From positions 1 to 38,482 of the forward strand of contig CAMCBZ010000026.1 in assembly GCA_945873145.1 (NCBI GenBank): a DNA stretch of 38,482 bases. The letters run 5' to 3'. Under the pieces are notes generated by a model. That model worked only from the letters and a program-made list of their open reading frames with translations. It did no database searches and was not told the DNA's origin. Within the stretch, counting starts at the first letter, position 1, and every line of letters starts with the position of its first letter. This document shows, one piece after another, positions 9,273-18,249 of this stretch. The position numbers and the translations under genes were made by a program. This stretch comes from an uncultured Prevotella sp. (lineage in GTDB: Bacteria; Bacteroidota; Bacteroidia; Bacteroidales; Bacteroidaceae).

Positions 9273-11330
9273 TTACTCCCATCCGGGGTTTTGCACGAGT
9301 CCGTATTTCTTGTTGATTTCCGTCTTCGGGAAGGGCCACAGATACCACTTGGCGACTTCCTGAGACTGCGGGTCCTTGTCCCAGAGATAGTGGGCACGGT
9401 TCTGGATGGTGAACTTCTCGTACTCGAAGCGCGAGGGCTCCTTGGCTCCACCGTCCTTGTTGGCACCACGCCAGGGGATGTACTGTCGGATATAGCCGCC
9501 GGAGGGGCCCTGTTCCATGCGGTAGGTGATGAGTCCGTGCAGGTGCTTGGTCATCCAGTCGCCACGCTTGTAGCGGATCATGTCGTAGTAGTGGTTGTTG
9601 CTCAGTCCGAGCTCGCAAGCACGCTCACGCAGGATCTCGTTGAGGAGGTTCTGCTTGTTGTTGTGCAGGTCGAGGCTGGGGTTCTTCAGGGCCAAACCTT
9701 TCAGACCGACACGGGCACGCACGATGTCTACCTGCTTGAGGGCATCGTCAAGGCGACCACACTGCGTGAGGCACTCTGCATACATCAGGTACATCTCGTC
9801 AAGGCTGAGGTAGACCCATTGCGTGTATTTGCGCAGGTAGTCCTGGTTCATGTAGTACTTGTTCTGGTCGAAGCCGGTGGCATAGCGCTGGGCCAAGGCC
9901 TCGGTCTTGACCACCTCCTTGGACTTCTCGTCGTAGCGTGCCACGTTGTTGCCGGCATCGGCACCGCCGACCCAGAGCTCGTAGACATCACCGTTCGACT
10001 TACCCGTCGTCCAGTCGAGAGAGGTCATCTGTCCATTGACGATGCACTCCTCGTAGAGACGTGGGTCGCGGCTGGCTGTCTTCTTGAAGCCGCCACGCAC
10101 CTTCTCATATTTAAAGAAGAGCTGTCCCTTGGCACCGTCCACCTTGCCTTTGGCACTGTCGGTCTTCCAGTTGAAGGGCGTGCCGTCAGCCCATGGGAAC
10201 ATCTCGACATACTCTGTGGTGGGCAGGCAGTTCTGTCGTGCCGGGTTGTCGAGCCACTGGTGCCAGGTATAAGTAGCCGACTTGTAGGCGTCAATACCGC
10301 CTACACGTGTGGAGTGTAGAATCTCCTTGCTGCCCTGATAGGCGTAGCCCATGCGGTAGGCCTGGCGGTAGCCGTCGGGCGTCTTGCTCGTGGCCTGCGT
10401 CAGCTCATACCATCCGTTGGCGTTGAGGGCGTCGAAGAAGTCCTGGCAAGCCTTGAGAGCCTTCTCCCAACGCTCCTGCTTGAAGTCGCCGTACCACACC
10501 ATGTGCTTCTGCTCGGCCTCGGAAGAGCCACCATAGTAGCCTTGCGTGGCATTGAAGAGCGGTGAGGCAGCGAAGGTGAGGATCTTAGCTTTCAGAGCCA
10601 TGGCGCCGGCCTTTGTCCACCGTCCGGTGTTGTTGGTGGCGTCGGTCTCCGTGGTGTTGCCATTATAAGCCCAGGGCAGTGCGCCCGAGTTGATGGCCTG
10701 GTCGAGCTGGTCGACCATGAAATTGACCGTGGAGTCGAGTGTGGCACGTGGCATGTCGTAGCTGCCCTCCGTGCCGGTGTAGGAGTGGTCGAGGATGGGC
10801 AGACCGCCATAGACGGCGAAGAGGTCGAAGTAGCGGGCGGCGATGAGGCAGCGCGCCTGGGCCGTGAAGCTCTGCTTCTTCTCCTCGCTGAGCCCCGGCA
10901 CGTTGTTGACGTTCTCGATGAGCAGCCAGGCGGCGCGCACGGCTTTCCACACGTTGTCGTTCTTATAGGACAGCAAGGGGTCCTGATTGGCATCGAGGGT
11001 GCCCGAGTAGAAGGCCTTGTAGATGGTGTTGTTGTCCCAGTGCATCACCCAGCAGTCGGTGAGCTGGTCGAACTTGCCGCTCCATGGACTGGCCGACGTG
11101 CCGCAGCTGGCGTTGTAGGGCAGTCCATAATATTGCAGGGCATAGATGGAGTTGAGGAACTGCTCGGTGTAGATAGGACTGTTGAAGACGGTGTCCTTGG
11201 TGACCGTGGAACCCGACGGCTTGTCGAGGGCGTTGCCGCCGAGCTTTATCTCGTCGGTACATCCGGTGAAGACCTGCGCGGAAAGGAAGGCCGCAGCGAG
11301 TCCGACGAAGAGTTTTATGTTTCTTTTCAT
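9273..11330 (-). CDS. SusD/RagB-family outer-membrane lipoprotein (first pair)
   Basis: This is a 685-residue SusD homologue. I place the start at ATG 11330, because it gives MKRNIKLFVGLAAAFLSAQV followed by the lipobox FTGC. A frame extending upstream to 11435 would overlap the susC and add a non-signal N-terminus. After the lipid-anchored Cys come acidic residues (TDE), in line with the Bacteroidetes surface-export signal. SusD hallmarks include SIYALQYYGLPYNASCGT, ALKAKILTFAASPLFN, YMNQDYLRKYTQWVYLSLDE with MYLMYAECLTQCGR, ILRERACELGLSNNHYYDMI and the ending WYLWPFPKTEINKKYG. It is about 120 residues longer than the second SusD. It follows its SusC by only 17 bases, so the pair should be co-transcribed and form one transport complex. 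Confidence 0.93.
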   Translation of the reverse strand: MKRNIKLFVGLAAAFLSAQVFTGCTDEIKLGGNALDKPSGSTVTKDTVFNSPIYTEQFLNSIYALQYYGLPYNASCGTSASPWSGKFDQLTDCWVMHWDNNTIYKAFYSGTLDANQDPLLSYKNDNVWKAVRAAWLLIENVNNVPGLSEEKKQSFTAQARCLIAARYFDLFAVYGGLPILDHSYTGTEGSYDMPRATLDSTVNFMVDQLDQAINSGALPWAYNGNTTETDATNNTGRWTKAGAMALKAKILTFAASPLFNATQGYYGGSSEAEQKHMVWYGDFKQERWEKALKACQDFFDALNANGWYELTQATSKTPDGYRQAYRMGYAYQGSKEILHSTRVGGIDAYKSATYTWHQWLDNPARQNCLPTTEYVEMFPWADGTPFNWKTDSAKGKVDGAKGQLFFKYEKVRGGFKKTASRDPRLYEECIVNGQMTSLDWTTGKSNGDVYELWVGGADAGNNVARYDEKSKEVVKTEALAQRYATGFDQNKYYMNQDYLRKYTQWVYLSLDEMYLMYAECLTQCGRLDDALKQVDIVRARVGLKGLALKNPSLDLHNNKQNLLNEILRERACELGLSNNHYYDMIRYKRGDWMTKHLHGLITYRMEQGPSGGYIRQYIPWRGANKDGGAKEPSRFEYEKFTIQNRAHYLWDKDPQSQEVAKWYLWPFPKTEINKKYGLVQNPGWE

Positions 11331-11347
11331 GGTAATCAAACGGGTTA

Positions 11348-14300
11348 TTAGAATGCTACTTTCAGGCTGGCCGTGTAGGTGCGGTTCAGCGGGTAGGACG
11401 GTGCGTTGCTGGCGCGCGTCTCCGGGTCGCCCCACTTATACGAGGTGAGGGTGAAGAGGTTGTAGGCACTCAGGGCCAGTTGCAGTTGGTTGAGGCCGAG
11501 CGTCTTCATAAACGGGAAGTGGAAGTCATAGGCCACCTGGATGGTCTTCAACCTGAGGTATTTGGCATCCTTCTCGTAGAGCGTGCTGGTGGCGTAGTTC
11601 TGTGCAGCGTTGGCCCAGGTAGCACGTGGGTACTCAGCACTCTGCGAGGGGTTGTTGGGATTCCAAGTGTTGTCGACCTGGAACTGGAGCAGACCGCCTT
11701 CCGTGGTGGAGTTGGAGCTGTAGAACGGCTGGCGGAAGATGTCGCTGAGCATACGGCTGACATTCCATGCGCCGGTGAGCTGTGCGGAGAAGGAGAGGTT
11801 CTTCCACTGCATGCCGAGGTTCAGACCGGCGATATACTGCGGGTCGTCGGTGAAACCATAGTCGTAGCTGGCATCGTCGCTGTCAATCTTGCCGTTGCCG
11901 TCGAGGTCAACGTACACGGCATCACCGGGTTTGAGTTTGGCGACCATCTGCGTGGGGAACGACTTGGCTCCGAACTCCTTCATGTAGTCCTGCTCGCAGC
12001 CTTCGTAATAGTATTTCCAGAACTTATATTGGCTGCGGGATCCGATGCGGTGGTTCTTCTGATACTGATATTCGTTGGTCTGTGGGGCTTCCTTGCACTC
12101 GATCACCTTGTTCTGGTTGTACGAGAGGTTGCCCTTGACCCAATAGCGGAAGTCCTTGCCAATCTTATCGTTCCAGCTGACCGAGACCTCATAGCCCCAC
12201 GACTTCGTCTCGCCGAGGTTGGCGGCGGGCAGCAAGAAGCCCAGGGTGGCCGGTGCGGTCTGGTCGATGAGCAGGATGTCGGTACGGTGCTCACGATAGT
12301 AATCGAAGTTGGCCTCCAGTCTGTCGCGGAGGAAGCGCACGTCGAAACCATAGTCCTGCTTGAAGGCTTTCTCCCACGTCACGTCGGGATTGTTCTTCTG
12401 GGCCTCGATGGCACCCATCTTGGTCGTTCCGTTCTCCACGCCGAAGTTGTAGCCATAGGAGCCGCCGTCCTTACCGGTACGGTTGAAGAGCGCGTTCTGG
12501 TTGACGTTGTAGGCATCGGGCAGATACATGAAACGTGTGCCACCAATCTTGTCGTTACCGACGAGACCCCAGGAGGCGCGCAGCTTGAGGAAGCTGACCA
12601 CCTTCTTGATGGGCTTGAAGAAAGGCTCGTCGCTGGCCACCCAGCCGAGAGAGCCGGCTGGGAAGAAGCCGAAGCGCTTGCTCGGCGCAAAGTTCTCAGA
12701 ACCATTGTAGCCCACGTTGAACTCGGCCATGTAGCGGTTGTTCCAGTCGTAGGTCACACGGCCTACGAAGCCGAGCAGTCCGTGCTTGATGTCGGAGTAA
12801 GTGCTGGGATAGTATTCCTGGCTTTGGTTGTACAGGGCCAGTGCGCTGACGGTGTGCAGACCGAACGAGCGGCTGTAGTTGAAAGCCGTCTCGAAGTACC
12901 ACCGGCGGGCCTTGCCCCGGCTCTCGCTGTAGCCCGGCTCTGTGGTATCGCCGTTCTTGCGATAGCCGAAGATGTTCTGACCGTTTTCGTCGACACCTTT
13001 CCAGATAGGTGTATAGGTGGCCACGCTGGCACTACCGTTCTTGAAGACATTGTAGTCGCTGTGGTAAGACCCCTTGATGTGCCAGGAGAGGCCCTTGGTG
13101 ATCATGCCGAGGTCCTGCTTCAACTGCAGGTTCATGGTCAGGTAGTTGCGGTTGGTGTTCATGAAGCCCTTGTCGTAGTAGTTGCCCAGGGCACTGCCAC
13201 CGACGAAGGGCAGCACGTTGCCGTCGAGGTTGTCCTTGGTATCAGCCGAGTTGGTGATATAGCGGCCGTCGATGATGCCGGGGCTGGAGAACGGCGTGGA
13301 GTAATACATATATTTAATGATACCCGACGATCCCTGTCCGTTGTATGGTTTCTTGGCCTCGTCGACGATGCCGCTGAGGTCAGCACTCAGCGTGGTGGTC
13401 TTCGTGACGTTGATGTCGATGTTGGCGCGGTAGTTGAAGCGGTGGTAGCGGAAGTCGTTGTCGTAGCTCTGGTCGAACTGCTTGAAGAGTCCGCCCGTGG
13501 TGTACATGCCTGCACTGATGAAGTACTTCACTGCCTTCGTGCCACCCGAGATGCTCAGGTTGGACTGTGTCTGAAGTGTTGATTTCTTCATGACATAGTC
13601 GGTCCACTGTGTGTTGGGGAAGCGGATGGGATCTGAGCCGTCGCGGAACTTCTGGATGACGGCATCAGAGAAGCGGTGACCAGAACCGTCGTTCTCGTCC
13701 ATCTGGTTGTAGAACATCGCATAGTCATAGCTGCTGGCCTGCTTGACGAGGCGGTTGGGCACGAGGATGGAGAAGTTGGTCGAGGCTGCGATGCGTGCCT
13801 TGCCCTCCTGGCCACGCTTGGTGGTGATGAGGATGACACCATTGGCGCCGCGGACACCGAAGACGGCTGTTGCCGAGGCATCCTTCAGCACGGTGATGCT
13901 CTCGATCTCGTTCGGGTCGATGTTGTCGAGGCTGCCCTCCACGCCGTCAACCTGTACGAGTGGGGAAGAGTCAGCCCAAGTACCTTTACCACGGACGAAA
14001 ATGGTGGCGGCGTCGCTGCCCGGCTCACCGGAATATTGTACGGTGGTGACACCCGAGAGCTGACCGGCCAGCACGTTGTTGACAGAGCTCACGGGCGTAC
14101 GCACGAGATCCTCGCCCTTGACCGAGGAGAGGGCACCGGTGACGGTGACCTTTTTCTGTACGCCATAGGCTACGACCTCCACGCCTTGCAGGCTGGTGGC
14201 TTCTTCCTTGAGCGTGACCCGCATGTTGCTGCTGGCTGTCACGGTCTTGGTGACATAACCTATATACGAGATTTTCAGCTTAGCTCCAGGCTTCGCTTTA

Positions 14301-14551
14301 ATGGAGAAATTGCCGTCGAAATCGGTGACAGTGCCCTGTGCGGCATTGCCTCCCACGACGACGATGGTTGCGCCGATGACTGCTTCACCGTTCTCGTCAA
14401 CCACGTTGCCGCGGATGACCTGTTGGGTCTGTTGCAGGCTTTCGGCCCATGCGGCTTGCGGTGCGACGAAGGGTGGCGTGAGCATCAGCGCTGCTGCCAC
14501 GAGTGCCGTACGCAAGACTTTCTTGCCTTGAATCGTGTTGGATGGGTTCAT
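11348..14551 (-). CDS. SusC/RagA-family TonB-dependent receptor, full-length (first pair)
   Basis: This 1067-residue receptor is read from ATG 14551. That start places a signal peptide at the front (basic MNPSNTIQGKKVLRTALVAA, then a hydrophobic run to QAAWA); upstream in-frame codons to 14716 cross the predicted promoter. Residues about 45-125 form the carboxypeptidase-regulatory-like domain (VIRGNVVDENGEAVIGATIV, then FDGNFSI). The plug carries TIFVRGKGTWADSSPLVQVD, a SITVLKDASATAVFGVRGAN block and GVILITTKRGQ. The late barrel has DLDGNGKIDSDD, and the C-terminus is an aromatic residue (SLKVAF). It should import glycan fragments across the outer membrane with TonB energy, together with the SusD at 9273-11330. 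It is the first gene of the locus and is preceded by a -7 element. Confidence 0.95.
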   Translation of the reverse strand: MNPSNTIQGKKVLRTALVAAALMLTPPFVAPQAAWAESLQQTQQVIRGNVVDENGEAVIGATIVVVGGNAAQGTVTDFDGNFSIKAKPGAKLKISYIGYVTKTVTASSNMRVTLKEEATSLQGVEVVAYGVQKKVTVTGALSSVKGEDLVRTPVSSVNNVLAGQLSGVTTVQYSGEPGSDAATIFVRGKGTWADSSPLVQVDGVEGSLDNIDPNEIESITVLKDASATAVFGVRGANGVILITTKRGQEGKARIAASTNFSILVPNRLVKQASSYDYAMFYNQMDENDGSGHRFSDAVIQKFRDGSDPIRFPNTQWTDYVMKKSTLQTQSNLSISGGTKAVKYFISAGMYTTGGLFKQFDQSYDNDFRYHRFNYRANIDINVTKTTTLSADLSGIVDEAKKPYNGQGSSGIIKYMYYSTPFSSPGIIDGRYITNSADTKDNLDGNVLPFVGGSALGNYYDKGFMNTNRNYLTMNLQLKQDLGMITKGLSWHIKGSYHSDYNVFKNGSASVATYTPIWKGVDENGQNIFGYRKNGDTTEPGYSESRGKARRWYFETAFNYSRSFGLHTVSALALYNQSQEYYPSTYSDIKHGLLGFVGRVTYDWNNRYMAEFNVGYNGSENFAPSKRFGFFPAGSLGWVASDEPFFKPIKKVVSFLKLRASWGLVGNDKIGGTRFMYLPDAYNVNQNALFNRTGKDGGSYGYNFGVENGTTKMGAIEAQKNNPDVTWEKAFKQDYGFDVRFLRDRLEANFDYYREHRTDILLIDQTAPATLGFLLPAANLGETKSWGYEVSVSWNDKIGKDFRYWVKGNLSYNQNKVIECKEAPQTNEYQYQKNHRIGSRSQYKFWKYYYEGCEQDYMKEFGAKSFPTQMVAKLKPGDAVYVDLDGNGKIDSDDASYDYGFTDDPQYIAGLNLGMQWKNLSFSAQLTGAWNVSRMLSDIFRQPFYSSNSTTEGGLLQFQVDNTWNPNNPSQSAEYPRATWANAAQNYATSTLYEKDAKYLRLKTIQVAYDFHFPFMKTLGLNQLQLALSAYNLFTLTSYKWGDPETRASNAPSYPLNRTYTASLKVAF

Positions 14552-14617
14552 TTGCTTTAGGCGTTTATAATTGATGTAGGTATTAATATTTTTAGCTGTT
14601 GGTTTTGTGAACCGCTG

Positions 14618-14625
14618 CAAAATTA
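14618..14625 (-). promoter_or_regulatory. Bacteroidetes-type -7 element of the SusC/SusD locus
   Basis: Minus-strand TAATTTTG matches the TAnnTTTG consensus and lies about 66 bases before the first susC ATG. A convincing -33 TTTG is not visible at the usual spacing, as expected for a promoter that relies on an activator. The activator, for example a hybrid two-component or anti-sigma regulator, is not in this window. Confidence 0.6.
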
Positions 14626-14837
14626 ATGTAATATTGTCTCTGTGATTTGGTGAAATTGTACGAATGTCGGCAATTGCGTACGATTTCCCTATCAAAAGCA
14701 AGGGAAAAGAACACAAATCTTAAAAGATTTAGGGTTGATATAGGTCAAGGAAATGGGCTACTAACAGTCTTCACAACAAAAGAAAGGAAATATCGGTGCA
14801 GTGGTCAATGTCCGTGTTTGACCTCATTGTCATTCAT

Positions 14838-14901
14838 GCGCACATCGTGCGCGTGTGAAGGTTTGCAGGGTGCGGACGGCCACAAGGGCCGCGCCCTGCA
14901 A
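14838..14901. repeat. Two adjacent GC-rich hairpins between the PUL and the defence island
   Basis: The first hairpin is GCGCAC-ATC-GTGCGC at 14838-14852. The second runs 14863-14901: TTGCAGGG at the left pairs with CCCTGCAA at the right and extends inward through GCG and GGCC segments with one G-U type pair. No T-run follows on either strand. The second resembles GC-rich dispersed palindromes common between bacterial genes. The gap 14552-15388 contains no credible gene; besides these hairpins it holds two promoters, a tandem array and one further hairpin. Confidence 0.5.
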
Positions 14902-15003
14902 CAAATCGGAAATGACGGACAATCCATAACCTTCCCGCGAGATTGGAGCTAAAGCCTGTACAGAACTACATTCTTCTTCCTGGTGATGTCGTTGATGTCA
15001 AGC

Positions 15004-15113
15004 GGTGTTCTTATGGTATCAAAACAGTGTTTTTATGGTATCAAAACAGTGTTCTCACGGAGGCGAAGCATCGTTCTTGTGAGGTCGAAACATCGCTCTT
15101 ATGAGGTAGAAAC
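15004..15113. repeat. Degenerate tandem array, five copies of a 22-bp unit
   Basis: Five consecutive 22-base units start at 15004, 15026, 15048, 15070 and 15092. Copies 1 and 2 differ at three positions; copies 3-5 keep the pattern (A)TYGTTCTTRTGRGGT followed by -GAAAC or -AAAAC. Every unit ends in AAAC or AAGC. The units are contiguous with no unique spacers, so this is not CRISPR. It lies about 275 bases upstream of the type III restriction gene. Confidence 0.75.
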
Positions 15114-15141
15114 AACGCACTCAATATTGTAACGCTAAAGA

Positions 15142-15175
15142 AAAAGATCGTTCGCTACGTAGGGAATGATCTTTT
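15142..15175. repeat. Hairpin upstream of the restriction gene
   Basis: AAAAGATCGTTC and GAATGATCTTTT form a 12-bp stem with one G-T pair and a 10-base loop containing GCTACGTAGG. Runs of A on the left and T on the right make it resemble a bidirectional terminator, which would insulate the divergent PUL and defence promoters. The loop is similar to that of the palindrome at 26440-26464 on the other side of the defence genes. Confidence 0.5.
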
Positions 15176-15347
15176 CCTACTTAGCAAACGATTGTTTTTC
15201 AGGCAGCAAAATCAATTTCCACGCATTGGACGGATTTACTATCCTACACACGCTAAAGTAGGACTCCTTATTATATATGTACCACCGTGCAGCGTTAAAT
15301 AATAAATATGTGTGTAGCCTGATAACGGGTGAACCAAAATAATTTTG

Positions 15348-15355
15348 TATTTTTG
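15348..15355 (+). promoter_or_regulatory. Bacteroidetes-type -7 element of the type III restriction-modification genes
   Basis: TATTTTTG matches TAnnTTTG and lies 33 bases before the res ATG. The preceding 100 bases are AT-rich. No -33 TTTG at the usual spacing was found. Confidence 0.6.
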
Positions 15356-15388
15356 CATCATCAATGATCAGTTACCGCAAAGGCAAAT

Positions 15389-18247
15389 ATGTTTTATAAG
15401 CTTATAGAGAAGAAAAGAAACCTCTGGCTGGCATCAGACGAGTGTACGGTCAAGTCACTCATACAATATATCGAGCGTCGGGGCATGATGCGCGACGCTC
15501 AGATTGAAGCCATCAAGACCTACCTGTATCTGAAGATAGCCTGCCAAAACAAGCCCCTGTGGCAACTCTTCGTCGAGGGTACGTTCAACGACACCAATGT
15601 CGGGGAGGAAGAGCTTACCGACACCACGCGCAGGGTCTTCGCAACCACACCGGCCGCCGTGGCTCTTTTCCAATACTCACGGCTGAGGGACAAGAAGGGC
15701 AAGCAACTCTCGCCCGGACTTGAGAAACTGATCAGACACCATGCTGCCGAGATCGACTACGAGGCGGCTTTCAAAAAGATCTTCTATGGAGTCAGCTACA
15801 CTGACTATGTCTTCAGCCTACCCATGGGGGCGGGCAAGACGTTCTTAATGGCTGCTTTCATCTATCTCGACCTCTACTTCGCACAAAACGAACCGGACAA
15901 TCCGGCTTTCGCTCATAACTTTATGATCATGGCACCCTCTGGCCTTAAGTCGTCGATCGTGCCAAGTCTCAGACATATCCAGGAGTTCGACCCTTCATGG
16001 GTCATACCGGAGCCGGCAGCCACGCAGGTGACAAGACTCGTGAAGTTCGAGATCCTCGACGAGCAGAAGAGTGCCGGCAAGAGCAACAAGGTCAAGAATC
16101 CCAACGCACAGAAGATCAACAACCATCAGCCTTTGGACGAGCTCATGGGACTCGTGGCTATCACCAATGCCGAGAAGGTCATCCTCGACCGCCTCGCCGA
16201 CGACAAGGATCCGACGCTCTTCACCAAAGAAGAGTTGAAAAAAATAGAGCAGGCCAACGAGCTGCGCGACATCATTGGGCGGCTGCCCCACCTCTCCATC
16301 TTTATCGACGAAGTGCACCATGCCGCTGACGGGGAAATCAAGCTGCGGCAAGTCGTCAACAAATGGACTGCCAACCAATCTTTCAACGCGGTGTTGGGAT
16401 TCTCGGGCACGCCCTATCTCGAAAAGACCGAGGCTATGACGCTCTTCGGCGACTTCGCCATCCGCAACACGGATCTCTCCAATGTGGTGTATTACTATCC
16501 GCTCATCGAGGGCGTGGGCAACTTCCTCAAAGTGCCCGAGGTGAAATTCACCGACAATGACCGGGCGGTGATCATCGATAACGGCGTGAGAGAGTTCCTA
16601 GACAAGTATCGTGACACGACCTACGCCAACGGCACCTGCGCCAAGCTGGCCATCTATTGCAGTCAGATAGAAACGCTTGAGGAGGACATCTACCCTCAGG
16701 TGGCTGAGATTGTTGCCGACTACGGCATGAACCCTACCGACGTGATACTGAAATATCATGGCGGCAACAAACAGTATCCTCAGGCAGAGGGAGCCGCCAC
16801 AGCCTTTGCCTCGCTCGATACGCCTTTCTCCCACATCAAAGTCATCCTGCTGGTACAGATCGGTAAGGAAGGATGGGACTGTAAGAGCCTCACCGGCGTG
16901 ATACTGCCACAGAAAGGAGCCTGTCCCACCAACATGGTGTTGCAGACCAGCTGCCGCTGTCTCCGACAGGTCGTCCGCCACGAGCACGAGACAGCACTCA
17001 TCTGGCTCAACGCGTTCAATGCCGAGAAGCTCAACCGACAGCTCATGCAGCAGCAGAATATCACGCTGAGAGAGCTTGGCAACAAACCCGAGACAGATGC
17101 GCCGCTCATCGACCGCTATTCGCGCATGGACAAGCTGCGCGTGCCCGACATCGACTTCTATCAGCTCAAAGTGAGCTATGAGACGCTGGTCATCGACGAG
17201 GACAGTACTCCTGAAAAGCGACTGAGCGATGAGCGACTGCTCGTCAGCAGACCCGTGAACCTCGTCCATCGCCAGGACTTAGAAGGCAATTTGCTCGACA
17301 CGTATAAGCAGGAGGACGAGACCACGCGCCGCGTGACCTATCAGTGGTGGCTGCAACAGATTGCCAAGGAGAGCTTCGGCACGCTCAGCGTAGCGAAGTT
17401 GCACACCTGCGACGAGCAACTGAAAGGTATCTTCTCTAAGATCACAAAAATCAAAGACGGCGGCACCGTGGAAGACACCGCCTACGACCAGGCACGCATC
17501 CGCTCGCTCATCCGCCAGGCCTTCGCGCCCATCCGCGACTTCCGCGTCCACGAGGAGCTGCTGCCTAGTCAGGCCAGTCTGCTGAAGATAGAGAAGCTCA
17601 CCTCGCCGGTGGAAGACAATGAGAAATACTATCCGCCACAGCACGACGTGCACGACATCATCGACTGGGACCAGCGACCCCCACAGAAGGAGATCAGCGA
17701 GGAAGAAAAAGCTATGTTGGAGGCACTAAGGCTAAAGGGCTTCGACGTCTCCAAGATTCAGCCACAAAAGGATCCGCACCCTGAGCGCACGCAGACCTAT
17801 CACTATCTGCCCTACCGCTTCGACAGCAGGCTGGAGCGTGACTTCCTCGCCAAGGAGCTTCTTCCCATCATCCACGACCGACGGCTCGAAGCCTATTTCA
17901 ACGGTGACGAGACGCTCACGCAGTTCATCATCAACTGCTATCAGCAAAAAGGCGGCACATGGCGCTATGCCGGACGCTACGTCCCCGACTTCCTGCTGCT
18001 CAGCCGCAAGGACAATGGTACCATCGACCGCGTGGTCATCATCGAGACCAAGGGCGAAGGCTTCGCCGCAAAGTTCGCCGACCGACTCCAATTTATGCAG
18101 ACGGAGTTCATCCGGAGAAACAATGAGAAGTTCGGCTACCGCCGCTTCGACTTTCTCTATCTTGAGGACACGCTCACCGCAGAGCAGCGGCGGGAAAAGA
18201 CGCTGCAAAAGATCAACGATTTCTTTAACGACAAAACAAGTAAATAG
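15389..18247 (+). CDS. res: Type III restriction enzyme, Res subunit (helicase-nuclease)
   Basis: This is a 952-residue protein, close to the roughly 970 of known type III Res subunits. Superfamily 2 helicase motifs are in order: Walker A PMGAGKT at about 145-151, motif II DEVHH at about 307-311, FSGTPY (motif III), QIGKEGWDCKSL (motif V) and QTSCRCLRQV (motif VI). Near the C-terminus GRYVPDFLLL is followed about 20 residues later by IIETKGEG (about 886), a PD-(D/E)XK nuclease site. With the downstream methyltransferase it should form an ATP-dependent complex that cuts DNA between unmethylated sites. The usual gene order is mod then res; here it is res then mod, with two bases between them, so they are translationally coupled. 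Confidence 0.93.
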   Translation: MFYKLIEKKRNLWLASDECTVKSLIQYIERRGMMRDAQIEAIKTYLYLKIACQNKPLWQLFVEGTFNDTNVGEEELTDTTRRVFATTPAAVALFQYSRLRDKKGKQLSPGLEKLIRHHAAEIDYEAAFKKIFYGVSYTDYVFSLPMGAGKTFLMAAFIYLDLYFAQNEPDNPAFAHNFMIMAPSGLKSSIVPSLRHIQEFDPSWVIPEPAATQVTRLVKFEILDEQKSAGKSNKVKNPNAQKINNHQPLDELMGLVAITNAEKVILDRLADDKDPTLFTKEELKKIEQANELRDIIGRLPHLSIFIDEVHHAADGEIKLRQVVNKWTANQSFNAVLGFSGTPYLEKTEAMTLFGDFAIRNTDLSNVVYYYPLIEGVGNFLKVPEVKFTDNDRAVIIDNGVREFLDKYRDTTYANGTCAKLAIYCSQIETLEEDIYPQVAEIVADYGMNPTDVILKYHGGNKQYPQAEGAATAFASLDTPFSHIKVILLVQIGKEGWDCKSLTGVILPQKGACPTNMVLQTSCRCLRQVVRHEHETALIWLNAFNAEKLNRQLMQQQNITLRELGNKPETDAPLIDRYSRMDKLRVPDIDFYQLKVSYETLVIDEDSTPEKRLSDERLLVSRPVNLVHRQDLEGNLLDTYKQEDETTRRVTYQWWLQQIAKESFGTLSVAKLHTCDEQLKGIFSKITKIKDGGTVEDTAYDQARIRSLIRQAFAPIRDFRVHEELLPSQASLLKIEKLTSPVEDNEKYYPPQHDVHDIIDWDQRPPQKEISEEEKAMLEALRLKGFDVSKIQPQKDPHPERTQTYHYLPYRFDSRLERDFLAKELLPIIHDRRLEAYFNGDETLTQFIINCYQQKGGTWRYAGRYVPDFLLLSRKDNGTIDRVVIIETKGEGFAAKFADRLQFMQTEFIRRNNEKFGYRRFDFLYLEDTLTAEQRREKTLQKINDFFNDKTSK

Positions 18248-18249
18248 CT

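Noticed and set aside
7686..10319. Long plus-strand open frame of 877 codons
   Set aside because: It runs antisense to the second SusC and first SusD genes; its composition (Val, Leu, Glu, His, Asp rich) is that of a mirrored GC-rich coding frame and shows no domain.
11331..11435. Upstream start for the first SusD giving 35 extra residues
   Set aside because: It would overlap the susC coding end and place a non-signal sequence before a clear lipoprotein signal that begins at 11330.
14647..14952. Small 101-codon open frame in the PUL-defence gap
   Set aside because: It crosses GC-rich hairpins, has no recognisable domain, and begins in DNA just upstream of the PUL promoter.
15004..15113. CRISPR array
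   Set aside because: The units are contiguous and degenerate, with no unique spacers, and no cas genes lie nearby.
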